Source: Planctomycetota bacterium
GTDB lineage: Bacteria > Planctomycetota > UBA1135 > GCA-002686595
Length of the DNA stretch: 45,777 nt
Reading direction: 5' to 3'
Assembly: GCA_016872795.1 (NCBI GenBank)
Contig: VGYZ01000028.1
Location: 1-45,777 of the forward strand
Shown here: positions 31,151 through 39,715 of the stretch, piece after piece
Numbering within the stretch: the first letter of the stretch is position 1
Layout: each line of letters opens with the position of its first letter
Position numbers and translations under genes: made by a program
Notes under the pieces: generated by a model
Databases searched by the model: none
What the model saw: the letters and a program-made list of their open reading frames with translations, nothing else
Told to the model about the DNA's origin: nothing

Positions 31151-32073
31151 CACGGCGTATACCTCAGCCCGAAGCTGGCGAGCAGCAGCGCGAGCAACGC
31201 GCCGAGGCCCGCGAGACACCATGCCACATAGTCATCGGAGGCCTCGGCCTGACTCTTCTCGAGCTTCGCCTTCGCCATCGTGTCGATGCGCGCAAAGATC
31301 GAATCGAGTCCGCCCTCGTCCTCGGGCTTGAATGCCTCGCCGCCCGTCAGCGTGGCGATGCGCACGACTTCCTCGGGAATCGCGCCCTCGGCGATGTGCA
31401 CGCTGAATACGGCGATGCCATCGGCGCGCATCTCGCGCGCGATCTCCTCGTCAGCTCCGTCCGAGAGGTCCGAGCTGTAGCCGTCGCTCACGAGCACGAT
31501 CATCCGATCGCCGTCGGGGCGCTCGGCCAGAACCTTGCGGCACGCGCGCAGGGCCTTGCCGATCTCCGTTCCGCCGAACCAGCTCGGCAAGTTGCGCGGG
31601 TGCATGAACGGCGGCGCGCAGCGGAAGGCCGAGATGTCGTTGGTGAGCGGCACCCAGTGCAGCACATTGTTGCCGAAGAAGGTCAGTCCGAACGCGTCGC
31701 CGTCGCGGCGCTCGAGGAACGAGTTGATCGCGACCATGGCCGCGTCGTAGCGATCTCCTGAGCCGAACTGCGCTGTCATGCTGCCCGAGACATCGACGCA
31801 GAACTGGATGTTCGTCAGCGCGCGCTTCGAGCGCGGCTCGGCCCACGACTGCGGTCCGGCGAGCACGAACAGCGCGCCCGCGAGCACCAGCGCCGGCAGG
31901 CACTCGGCGGCGCGCAGCAGAAAGCGCATGCGCGAGTCCCGCGCCTGCGGCACATGGTCGAACGGCAGCGCGAGCGCGCGTCCGCGACGCTGCCACGCCC
32001 ACAGGCACAGCGCCGCCGGAATCACCAGCAGCACCAGCACCCACGGATGGCGAAACGCTGCGAGCGCTTCCAT
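31147..32073 (-). CDS. batA: BatA-like von Willebrand factor A membrane protein
   Basis: 308 residues from ATG 32073, which shares one base with the stop of the upstream gene (TGATG). The N-terminus has a first helix (HPWVLVLLVIPAALCLWAW) with the typical short basic loop LPFDHV and a second helix (ALVLAGALFVLAGPQSW). The VWA domain (about 95-265) has the intact MIDAS DVSGSM and VLVSDGYSS. A C-terminal helix (CLAGLGALLALLLASFG) anchors it, so both ends are at the membrane with VWA probably outside. It pairs with BatB; the MoxR ATPase encoded upstream is expected to act on this complex. The length is normal for the family. Confidence 0.93.
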   Translation of the reverse strand: MEALAAFRHPWVLVLLVIPAALCLWAWQRRGRALALPFDHVPQARDSRMRFLLRAAECLPALVLAGALFVLAGPQSWAEPRSKRALTNIQFCVDVSGSMTAQFGSGDRYDAAMVAINSFLERRDGDAFGLTFFGNNVLHWVPLTNDISAFRCAPPFMHPRNLPSWFGGTEIGKALRACRKVLAERPDGDRMIVLVSDGYSSDLSDGADEEIAREMRADGIAVFSVHIAEGAIPEEVVRIATLTGGEAFKPEDEGGLDSIFARIDTMAKAKLEKSQAEASDDYVAWCLAGLGALLALLLASFGLRYTPW

Positions 32074-32960
32074 CAGCGCGCGCCTTTGGGGCCGTCGAGC
32101 TCGTCCTCGCGCAGCGCACGATACGGCGCGAGCAGGGCCGGAATCTCCGCCGCACCGCGCGCATCCGGGCGGTGGAGCCACTCCTCGAGCTTCTGGAGCA
32201 GCGGGCCCGCTTCGGGGTGCGCGCGCAGCTGCACGAGCACCTCCGCGGGCCGCGTCTCCTCGAGTCCGAGCCGGCGGCGCCAGAGCGCGACGAGCGACAA
32301 CTCGAGCTGCGCGCGCTCTTCACGCGCGAGCTCGCCGCGCATCGCGCGTTCGACGAGCGGCTGCAAGCGTTCCGCGAGCGAGCGCACGCGCGGCTGCGTC
32401 GCGAGCTCGGCCGCGCGGCGGCGTCGTCTTACAACGAGCAACGCGATGAGGCCCGCGACCCACACGACGGCGCCCGCGACGAGCAGCGTGGTGTAGCCAC
32501 CGAGGCTCGGCAACTCCGCGGGACGCGGCGCATTCGGCAGTGGCGCGCCCTCGGTCGTGAGCACGCTGCGGATCTCGACGCGCAGCTCGGGCAGGTCGGC
32601 GATCGACGAGCCATCGCGGCGCTGCAGCAGCGAGCGCAGGTCGTGCGCGCCCGGCTCGAGGCCCCAGTACTCGAAGTCGTAGCGGAACGCGTCGCCGTGC
32701 GCTCGCGCGGCCACGATGCGCAGCGCGAGCGGGGCCTTGCGATCCGCGGATACGGCGACGAGCTCCGTGCCGCTCAGCACGATGTCATTCCAGCGTGCCG
32801 GCATCCCGACCGAGGGCGGGGTTCCCGAGGGTGAGCGCGGCGCTTGCGCCTCGCCTTGCGGCCCACGCCACTGCGCCGAATCGCCGTGGGTGCCCGTCGC
32901 CGATGCGGCAGCGCCCAGCATTCCGAGCACAAGGGCGCACGCTGCGACTTGGAGCCTCAT
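32073..32960 (-). CDS. Membrane protein of the MoxR/Bat operon, DUF4381-like position
   Basis: 295 residues from ATG 32960, overlapping the DUF58 stop by four bases. A signal peptide (LQVAACALVLGMLGAAASA) leads to a beta-rich extracytoplasmic region (about 25-160). A transmembrane helix follows (TTLLVAGAVVWVAGLIALLVV, about 163-183), then an Arg-rich stop-transfer (RRRRRAAEL) and a helical cytoplasmic part (about 190-295: LVERAMRGELAREERAQLEL, LHRPDARGAAEIPALLAPYR). A single-TM protein at this place between DUF58 and batA is usual in proteobacterial and planctomycete operons (often DUF4381). I assign it by position and topology rather than by a clear motif. It probably links cytoplasmic MoxR/DUF58 with the VWA proteins. 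Confidence 0.82.
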   Translation of the reverse strand: MRLQVAACALVLGMLGAAASATGTHGDSAQWRGPQGEAQAPRSPSGTPPSVGMPARWNDIVLSGTELVAVSADRKAPLALRIVAARAHGDAFRYDFEYWGLEPGAHDLRSLLQRRDGSSIADLPELRVEIRSVLTTEGAPLPNAPRPAELPSLGGYTTLLVAGAVVWVAGLIALLVVRRRRRAAELATQPRVRSLAERLQPLVERAMRGELAREERAQLELSLVALWRRRLGLEETRPAEVLVQLRAHPEAGPLLQKLEEWLHRPDARGAAEIPALLAPYRALREDELDGPKGAR

Positions 32961-33856
32961 CGTGTGCCTCGCGCGGCACCGCCGCGGCTCTTGAACATCT
33001 CGCGCAGCTTCGCCGCGCACGGTTCGCCCGCGCGCAGAGTGAGGCAGTCGACGCCCGAGCGCACGAGCGCGCTCGCGATCTCGCGCGGATCACTCCACGC
33101 GGCGCGGCCAGTAGTGACGAATTCGCGGCCCGTTTCAGCCTCGCGCGCCCGCAGGAACCCGGCGCCGCGCAGGCCCGACTCCGCCGCGTCGACGAGCTGG
33201 AGCGCGACGCAGTCGTGCGTGTGACCCGCGAGCTGCAGCGCCTTGAACGCGCCCTCGTCGTGCAGGTCCGACAGCACGATCAGTAGCGAGCGCTGTCCGA
33301 GGGTCGGCAGCACCTCGCGCATGCGCTGCGCGAGCGTGGTGCGCTCGTCGAAGCGATGCCTGCGCAGTTCGTGCAGCCACTGCATGACGCGTGCCCGCGA
33401 AAGGCTCGGCTCGACGCGCATCGTGCGCTCGCCCGCGCCGATCACGCCGACCGGGCTGACGCGATCGAGGCACGCGAGCGCCAGCCCGCCCGCGATGTAC
33501 AGCGCGAGCTCGTACTTGCTCGCGCGCCCCGAAGCGATCGTCATCGAGGCGGATGTGTCGAGGAACAGGTAGCAGGGCGTGCTCTTCGGTGCCTCGTACT
33601 CCTTGACATACGGCTTGCGCGTGCGCGCCGTGACGCGCCAGTCGATCGAGCGGATCGAATCGCCCCATTGGTAGGGCCGCGACTGCACATACTCGGTGCC
33701 GCTGCCCAAGTACGGCGACTTGTCGATGCCGTAGGACAGGCTGTCGGCGAGCTTGCGAATCGCGATGGCGAACTGCCGCGCATCGAGCGTCGCGAGCTCC
33801 TCGACATAGCCTTCCTGCGCGCGCAGCGCCGGATCGACCCCCGCCCCCGCGCTCAT
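32957..33856 (-). CDS. DUF58 domain protein (cytoplasmic VWA-like)
   Basis: 299 residues from ATG 33856, which shares one base with the moxR stop (TGATG). Family signatures are YGIDKSPYLGSGTEYVQSRP, GDSIRSIDWRVTARTRKPYV and VKEYE, followed by a VWA-like fold with a DTSASM MIDAS and LIVLSDLHDEGA. There is no membrane helix. DUF58 proteins are nearly always encoded directly after MoxR ATPases and are thought to be their adaptors or substrates; that role is established only by genomic association in most species. It is translationally coupled on both sides (TGATG and ATGA), which suggests fixed stoichiometry with MoxR and the next membrane protein. Confidence 0.94.
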   Translation of the reverse strand: MSAGAGVDPALRAQEGYVEELATLDARQFAIAIRKLADSLSYGIDKSPYLGSGTEYVQSRPYQWGDSIRSIDWRVTARTRKPYVKEYEAPKSTPCYLFLDTSASMTIASGRASKYELALYIAGGLALACLDRVSPVGVIGAGERTMRVEPSLSRARVMQWLHELRRHRFDERTTLAQRMREVLPTLGQRSLLIVLSDLHDEGAFKALQLAGHTHDCVALQLVDAAESGLRGAGFLRAREAETGREFVTTGRAAWSDPREIASALVRSGVDCLTLRAGEPCAAKLREMFKSRGGAARGTR

Positions 33857-34875
33857 CAGGCGCGCGCCTCGCCGCCCATCGAGCGCAGGACCTCGTCGAG
33901 GACCTGACGACCGGTCTTGCCCTCGGCGATCGAGCCGTACTTGAGGCGCATGCGGTGCAGCAGCGCGTCCTCGGCGAGCGCGTACAGGTCCTCCGGGATC
34001 ACATAAGAGCGGCCGTGCATCAGCGCTCTCGCGCGGGAGGCCTTGATGAGCGAGATACCCGCGCGCGGGCTGCAGCCGAGCTCGACATCGGGATGCGCGC
34101 GCGTGCGGTGCACGACCTCGACGACATGATCGATGAAGGTGTCGCTGACATGGATCGAGTTCACCGCCTCCATCGCCGCGACGATCTCGCTCACCGAGCC
34201 GACCGGGCGCGAGTCGAGCACATCGAACTCCGTCTGCACGATCGCGCCCTTGTCCTGGCGCTGGATGCCGAGCGCCGCGTTGCGACGCAGCACCTCGCGC
34301 TCCTCGTCCGCCGACGGGTAGTCGAGGCGGTGCACCAGCATGAAGCGGTCGAGTTGCGCCTCGGGGAGCTCGAATGTGCCGGCCTGCTCGACGGGGTTCT
34401 GCGTCGCGATCACGAGGAACGGAGCGGGCAGGCGGAATGTCTCCGTTCCGATCGTGACCTTGCGCTCCTGCATCGCTTCGAGCAGCGCGCCCTGCACCTT
34501 CGGCGCGGCGCGGTTGATTTCGTCGGCGAGCAGCAGGTTGGTGAAGGTCGGACCCTTGCGCACGCGGAACTCGTTCGTGCGCTGGTCGAGCACCTCGCTG
34601 CCGAGGATGTCCGAGGGCAGCAGGTCGATCGTGAACTGCACGCGCGCGAAGCCCAGATCGATCGACTTCGAGAGCGTCGAGACGAGCAGCGTCTTGGCGA
34701 GTCCCGGGACGCCCTGAAGGAGCAGGTGACCGCCGGAGAACAGCGCGATCAACAGGCGCTCGACGACCACATCTTGGCCGACGACGACGGTGCCGACGCG
34801 CTCGCGCACGCGGCGGATGTACTCCTCGGTGCGGGCGAGGTCGGAGGAGGCAACGGGGGCGGATGTCGTGGTCAT
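33856..34875 (-). CDS. moxR: MoxR-family AAA+ ATPase
   Basis: 339 residues from ATG 34875, first gene of the leftward operon. The Walker A is LLLQGVPGLAKT (the Ala in place of Gly is normal for MoxR), and Walker B is LLADEINRA. The family motif QGALLEAMQERKVTIG is present, sensor 1 is VIATQNPVEQAGTFELPEAQLDRF and the lid has CSPRAGISLIKASRARAL. Family members act as chaperones that mature or activate protein complexes; here the DUF58 and VWA proteins encoded next are the expected clients. The 144 bp upstream contain the only A/T-richer stretch nearby (about 34955-34975), a plausible operon promoter, though I cannot name -35/-10 boxes. Confidence 0.96.
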   Translation of the reverse strand: MTTTSAPVASSDLARTEEYIRRVRERVGTVVVGQDVVVERLLIALFSGGHLLLQGVPGLAKTLLVSTLSKSIDLGFARVQFTIDLLPSDILGSEVLDQRTNEFRVRKGPTFTNLLLADEINRAAPKVQGALLEAMQERKVTIGTETFRLPAPFLVIATQNPVEQAGTFELPEAQLDRFMLVHRLDYPSADEEREVLRRNAALGIQRQDKGAIVQTEFDVLDSRPVGSVSEIVAAMEAVNSIHVSDTFIDHVVEVVHRTRAHPDVELGCSPRAGISLIKASRARALMHGRSYVIPEDLYALAEDALLHRMRLKYGSIAEGKTGRQVLDEVLRSMGGEARA

Positions 34876-35019
34876 GGGCGAGGCACCGCGGCAGTGGTGA
34901 CGATTCCTACGGAAGGCGAGCGCGAAGTTTCCAAAAAGGGAGGAACGCTGGCACCGGATGAATTTAACTCTTACGCTCGAGCGAAACTTCGAACGGCGCG
35001 TCGTCGCTCGCGCGGTTTG

Positions 35020-35763
35020 CTAGGCGCGCGGGCCGGGGCCGCTGCGCCACAACATCTTGCGCAGGCGCCAGACGCCCTTGATGTCTTGCCAGGCGGTGCT
35101 GACGATCTTGACGCGGCTGTCGTCGTCGTCGACCCAGCGCACGGGGATGTCGGCGATGCGGAAGCCCTGTTTCTCGCCGAGCGCGAGCAGCTCGGTGTCG
35201 AAGAACCAGCCTTGGTCCTCGACCTGCGGCGCGAGCGCGTCGACCGCGCGCCGCGAGGCGGCCTTGAAGCCGCACTGCGCGTCCGAGAAGTGCGTGAAGA
35301 GCATGAGCTTCACGAACAGGTTATAGCAGCGGCTGATCACCTCGCGCTTGAGGCCGCGCTCGATGCGCGACTCTGGGAGCAGCCGCGAGCCCGTGCCGAG
35401 GTCGAAGCCCTGCTCGTGGATCGCGCGACAAAGCACGGTGAGCGCCTCGAGCTCGGTCGAGAGATCGACATCGGTGTAGGCGACGATGTCGGCATCGCAC
35501 TCGAGCCACGCCTTGCGCAGCGCGCGCCCGCGCCCACGCTCTGGAATCGTGAAGTAGCCGACTTCACCGGGATATTTGGCTGCTAGCCGCGCCGCGAGCT
35601 CCGCCGTGCCGTCCTTCGAGCCGTTGTCCGCGACGAACACTTCCCAGCGGTAGGGAAAGCTCTCCTTCAGGAACTTGCGGCAACTCTCGACCGACCACTC
35701 GAGCTGCTGAACCTCGTTCAGACAGGGGATGACGAGGCGGACCTTGGGCTGCGGCGACGACAT
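35020..35763 (-). CDS. GT2 glycosyltransferase, dolichyl/polyprenyl-phosphate sugar synthase type
   Basis: 247 residues from ATG 35763. The N-terminal GT-A motif is VRLVIPCLNEVQQL, with FVADNGSKDGTAEL and the acid motif AYTDVDLSTEL (D-x-D) for metal and nucleotide sugar. GTGSRLLPESRIERGLKREV and the acceptor-side DAQCGFKAASRRAVDAL follow. It resembles dolichyl-phosphate glucosyl/mannosyltransferases. It lacks the C-terminal membrane helices some members have. It would load a sugar on a polyprenyl phosphate at the cytoplasmic face, providing the donor for GT-C enzymes such as the product of the neighbouring gene 40 bp upstream. The sugar cannot be told. Confidence 0.9.
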   Translation of the reverse strand: MSSPQPKVRLVIPCLNEVQQLEWSVESCRKFLKESFPYRWEVFVADNGSKDGTAELAARLAAKYPGEVGYFTIPERGRGRALRKAWLECDADIVAYTDVDLSTELEALTVLCRAIHEQGFDLGTGSRLLPESRIERGLKREVISRCYNLFVKLMLFTHFSDAQCGFKAASRRAVDALAPQVEDQGWFFDTELLALGEKQGFRIADIPVRWVDDDDSRVKIVSTAWQDIKGVWRLRKMLWRSGPGPRA

Positions 35764-35803
35764 GAGAGGTGCGGGGACTCTGGAAGTCTAGCCCCGTCGG
35801 ACG

Positions 35804-37390
35804 CTAGCGCCGCTCGAGCGCAGCCCCGGATCGCCAGAGCCCCGCGCAGAGTACCGCGATCGCCACCACGATGCCCAGCGCGAGGAAAGGACTTCCGAGC
35901 CACGGCGCCTGCGGGCTCGTCTGGCGCAGCACCGTCAGCCACGGTAATTGCGGCCCTTCGTTCACGATGCGCACGAACGAGGCCGGGACCGGCGCCTGCG
36001 TGAACAGCACTTCCCAGTAGCCGTCGAGCGCGATCGATGGCCTGTCGAGCGCCACGGCGAGGCGTCGCAGGTCGTTCTCGGTGTCGCTCACTTCGCGCGT
36101 CATCGAGAGCACGGTGGCGTGCAGCACCACCGCGATGCTCAAGGCCGCGAGCCAGCGGCGCTCGAGCCGCGCGAGCTGGTCGGCGGCGAGCAGGAACAGG
36201 AAGGGCACGACGGGCAGCAGGTAGCGGAAGCCCGTGTTGAATTGCAGCAGCGAGTAGATGTTCATCGCGCAGAAGAGGAAGAACGCGAGCGTGAAAGCCC
36301 AGACCCACGCGCGCTCGCGGCGCGGCAGTACGCGTTCTTCCTCGCGCAGGCCGCGCCCGGGCAGGAACGCGAATGCGAGCAGCGGAGCGAACGGCAGGAG
36401 TCCCCAGCTCGGGCTCACGAGGTTTTTCAGGAACACTTCGCCGCTCGGAAGCATGATTCCGCGCGCGCCCGTGTCGACATACTCGTTCTGTCGCGGCATC
36501 ACCATCTGGCCCGGCGTGAACGGATCGCCGTACATGGACCACTGCGTGCCGAGCAGGAACAGGATCGGCGGCAGGGCGGCCAGCACGGACGGCACGCACT
36601 CGCGCAGCGCGGTGGCGAGGCCTGCGCCGCGCGCGCGCGTAGCGACGAAGTAGAGCGCGAGCATTCCGGCCGGCACGACGCCCGCGTAGTCGAGCGCGAT
36701 CGCCATGCCGCACAGGAAGCCGGCCCACGCGCGGCGCGCCGTCGAGAGTCGCTCGCTCTCGCCGGGGCGCGGCCACAAGAGCAGGAACGCGCCGAACAGC
36801 GCCAGCATCAGGAACACATTGTGATTGAGGTGCGCCGAGCGATAGAAGACGGGCGTCGCGAAGGCGAACAGGAACGCGAGCCAAGTCGCGCGTTCGCGCG
36901 CGATGCCACGGGCGAGCAGCGTCGAGAAGACGAGCACGACAAGTCCCGCGCACAGCGGTGCCATCAAGAATGCGGATGTGACTGCGGTCGCTGCGCCGAA
37001 GCGCAAGTCGAGTCCGGCCTGCTTGACGCGGCGAAAGAGCGCCTGACGCAGCGGATATTTCGTCTCGTAGGTGGCGTCGACATCCCCGCCCGACGCCGCG
37101 AGCTCTTTCTGCGAGCGCTCCTCGAGCGCGTCGAGCAGCGGATCGAAGGCCAGGAGCGGCGGCACGGCGATCAGCGAGCCCATGACATTGTTGCCGGTGT
37201 AGACATGGCCGTCGACATGCCGGAACAGGTCCGCGTGGAAGCCCTCGTAGCGATCGCAGATCCAATCGCCGCGCTCGATGAGCGCGAAGGCCGGGTAGTG
37301 CTCGCGCACGACATTCGTCGCGAAGAACGCGCTGTAGACGATCCAGCACACGAGAAACAGCCGGACCTTGACGGAGGCTAGCCAACGCAT
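35804..37390 (-). CDS. Polytopic membrane protein, GT-C/PMT-like glycosyltransferase candidate
   Basis: 528 residues from ATG 37390. It begins with a helix (FLVCWIVYSAFFATNVV) and then an extracytoplasmic loop rich in His, Asp and Arg (VREHYPAFALIERGDWICDR; HVDGHVYTGNNVMGSLIAVP). About eleven further hydrophobic helices follow, with ARRAWAGFLCGMAIALDYAG and SLLQFNTGFRYLLPVVPFLF near conserved positions of this class. The C-terminus is another helix. The first-loop acidic residues and the adjoining GT2 gene suggest polyprenyl-phosphate-sugar dependent transfer to a surface glycan or protein. No domain name can be fixed from the sequence alone. It is divergent from the 681-residue membrane protein gene. 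Confidence 0.75.
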   Translation of the reverse strand: MRWLASVKVRLFLVCWIVYSAFFATNVVREHYPAFALIERGDWICDRYEGFHADLFRHVDGHVYTGNNVMGSLIAVPPLLAFDPLLDALEERSQKELAASGGDVDATYETKYPLRQALFRRVKQAGLDLRFGAATAVTSAFLMAPLCAGLVVLVFSTLLARGIARERATWLAFLFAFATPVFYRSAHLNHNVFLMLALFGAFLLLWPRPGESERLSTARRAWAGFLCGMAIALDYAGVVPAGMLALYFVATRARGAGLATALRECVPSVLAALPPILFLLGTQWSMYGDPFTPGQMVMPRQNEYVDTGARGIMLPSGEVFLKNLVSPSWGLLPFAPLLAFAFLPGRGLREEERVLPRRERAWVWAFTLAFFLFCAMNIYSLLQFNTGFRYLLPVVPFLFLLAADQLARLERRWLAALSIAVVLHATVLSMTREVSDTENDLRRLAVALDRPSIALDGYWEVLFTQAPVPASFVRIVNEGPQLPWLTVLRQTSPQAPWLGSPFLALGIVVAIAVLCAGLWRSGAALERR

Positions 37391-37669
37391 GGCGGTCGGC
37401 GGATCCTATCGACCGGCGCAGGCGCGTGCGCGCAGGCTCTGGCATGCGCTGCGGATCGCTGCGCTGGCGAGACTGCTCGGGATTGGAAAGAGCGCACCGG
37501 CTCGGTCGACCGGGGACTTGGCTCGGCATGCGGCGGACGCGTCCTGCCGGGCGTGGTTCGTGCAGCTGGCGATGGCGGTCCGGTCGCCGCCGCGCTGCTC
37601 CGGCCATGGGTGCGAGGGCGCCCGCTCGTCGAAGCGCGGACCACGGATCGGTAGGGTGGAGCGCAGGGC

Positions 37670-39715
37670 ATGGGCGGGGGACAGGCATGGCTGGGGTTCA
37701 GCGCGGCGGCGGTGTTCGTCGTCGTCGGCCTGTCGCGCGCATGGCGCGTCGCGGCCCTTTGGATTGCGCTCGCGATCGCGGGACAGGCGGCGGCGCTCTC
37801 GCTGTATGTCGCCGGACCGACCGTCACATACCAGCACCTGCGCTTCGATGGCGAGCGCGCGAGCGTGACCGCGGCCGTGGTCGTGCTGCTCGCGCAGACC
37901 GTGTGCGTCGTCGTCGCGCTGGGGCGGCGCGCGCGCGAGGTCCGCGCCTTCGTGGGACGCCTGCTCGTCGGCTGGCGCGCGCTGGCGTTCGTGGCGTTGC
38001 TCGCGCTTGCCGCAGCGAAGATCTCGCGGCCCGCGGAGCGCTCGCTACTCGAGTTCGCCGCCGCTGCGTCGTTGCACCTCGCCGCACTCGGCAACTTGGC
38101 GCTCGTGGCGATGTCGCTTCCGCAAGCTGCACTCGCGCGTCTCGAAGACTGGCTCGCTCGCGTCCTCGGTCGGCGCGGCGCAACCGCGCCCGATCCGGGC
38201 GGCCTCGATGGGTTTGCGTGGACATGCGCGGGTGCGGCGTTCGCGTTGGCGGTGGCGTGCAATGTGTTCGCGTACGAGCGCTCTCCGCATGTGCCCGACG
38301 AGATCGTGTACCTCCTTCATGCGCGCTACCTCGCGGCCGGAGAGCTGTGGCTCGCGCCGCCGAGTGTGCCGGCGGCCTTCGACCTCGACTTGATGCTGCT
38401 CGACCAGGGCAAGTGGTACTGCCCCGTTCCGCCGGGCTGGCCGCTGGTGCTCGCGCTCGGCGTGCGGCTGGGCGTTCCTTGGCTCGTCAACCCACTGCTC
38501 GGCGCGGCGAGCGTGCTGGTGGGCTACTTGCTCCTGCGCGAGCTGGTTGATCGACGCTCGGCGCGCGTTGGAACCGTGTTGCTCGCGACGAGCCCGTGGT
38601 TCACATTCCTGAACATGAGCTTCATGACACACGCACTCACGCTGCTGTGCGCTTTGGTCGCGGCGCTCGGCGTGGCGCGCGCGCGGCGTACGCAGGGCGT
38701 GGGCGCGTGCATCGCGGGCGGCGCGGCGCTCGGCGTGATCGCGCTGATCCGGCCGCTCGACGCTCTGATCGTCGCGGGAGCGCTCGGGCTGTGGGCCATC
38801 GGGTTCGGAGGCACGCGACTGAAGCTCGCCCCGCTGCTCGCCCTCGTGGCGAGCGCCGCCGCGGTGGGCGCGCTCACGCTGCCCTACAACGCCGCGCTCA
38901 CGGGGCGCGCGAGCAGCTTCCCGATCCAGCACTATGTCGACGTGGTCTACGGCCCGGGCAAGAACAACTTGGGCTTCGGGCCCGACAGGGGGCTCGGCTG
39001 GAGTGGCCTCGATCCGTGGGAGGGGCACTCGCCGCAGGAGGCGCTGGTCACTTCGCAGTTCAACCTGTTCGCGCTCGATGCGGAGCTGTTCGGTTGGGCG
39101 TGCGGTTCGCTCGCACTCGTGTGGCTCGCGCTGCTCGGCGCGCGCCGCTCGCGCACGGACCGTGCCATGGCGCTGTTCGCGTTCGCCGTGATCGGATCGA
39201 GCTGGCTGTACTGGTTCAACGGCGGGCCGGACTTCGGCGCGCGTTACTGGTACCTCGCGTTCGTGCCGCTCGTGTGGTTCACGCTGTCCGGCCTGCGCCG
39301 CGCGAGCGAGGCCTGCGCGGCGCCCGCGCGCGCCGAGGCGTTCGTCGGCGTCGCCGTGCTCGCGTCGCTCGTCACATGGACGCCGTGGCGGGCCTGCGAC
39401 AAGTACCGCGACTACCGCGGCGTGCGTCCGTCGCAAGTCGCGGCGCCAAAGTTGCGAGAGCTCCGCGACGCGCTCGTGCTGGTGGACGGGCGGCGGCACC
39501 CCGAGTTCGCGCAGGCGGCGCTGCTCAATCGCTTCGAAGACCCGCGCTCGACCGCGACCTTCGCATGGCTGCGGGATGTCGCCACGGTGGACGCGCTGCT
39601 TGCGACCATGCCGAACCGCACCCTGTATTGCCTGCAAACAGGCCAGCTCTTGGGACCGTTGACGCCCGAGGCCGTCCGAGAGATCGCGTCGCAGGCGCAA
39701 GGCAGCACGCGATGA
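37670..39715 (+). CDS. Large polytopic membrane protein, GT-C-like
   Basis: 681 residues from ATG 37670; a GGTGGAG stands about 12 bases upstream. Three N-terminal helices precede a soluble loop, then DEIVYLLHARYLAAGELWLA (about 208-227). This resembles the DE-x-x-Y...GxL motif of ArnT/PMT-type GT-C enzymes, where the acidic residue is catalytic. About ten further helices follow, and the WYLAFVPLVWFTLSGLRR region (about 525-545) is typical for the last helices of such proteins. The C-terminal 100 residues are soluble. The 279 bp upstream, shared with the divergent gene, show no gene and no clear box. The stop overlaps the next start (ATGA, 39712-39715), tying it to a nucleotide-sugar epimerase. 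Confidence 0.78.
   Translation: MGGGQAWLGFSAAAVFVVVGLSRAWRVAALWIALAIAGQAAALSLYVAGPTVTYQHLRFDGERASVTAAVVVLLAQTVCVVVALGRRAREVRAFVGRLLVGWRALAFVALLALAAAKISRPAERSLLEFAAAASLHLAALGNLALVAMSLPQAALARLEDWLARVLGRRGATAPDPGGLDGFAWTCAGAAFALAVACNVFAYERSPHVPDEIVYLLHARYLAAGELWLAPPSVPAAFDLDLMLLDQGKWYCPVPPGWPLVLALGVRLGVPWLVNPLLGAASVLVGYLLLRELVDRRSARVGTVLLATSPWFTFLNMSFMTHALTLLCALVAALGVARARRTQGVGACIAGGAALGVIALIRPLDALIVAGALGLWAIGFGGTRLKLAPLLALVASAAAVGALTLPYNAALTGRASSFPIQHYVDVVYGPGKNNLGFGPDRGLGWSGLDPWEGHSPQEALVTSQFNLFALDAELFGWACGSLALVWLALLGARRSRTDRAMALFAFAVIGSSWLYWFNGGPDFGARYWYLAFVPLVWFTLSGLRRASEACAAPARAEAFVGVAVLASLVTWTPWRACDKYRDYRGVRPSQVAAPKLRELRDALVLVDGRRHPEFAQAALLNRFEDPRSTATFAWLRDVATVDALLATMPNRTLYCLQTGQLLGPLTPEAVREIASQAQGSTR

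Noticed and set aside
37391..37669. Possible extra gene between the two divergent membrane protein genes
   Set aside because: Frames across the 279 bp are open only because of GC content and show no domain, start signal or composition like the neighbours.
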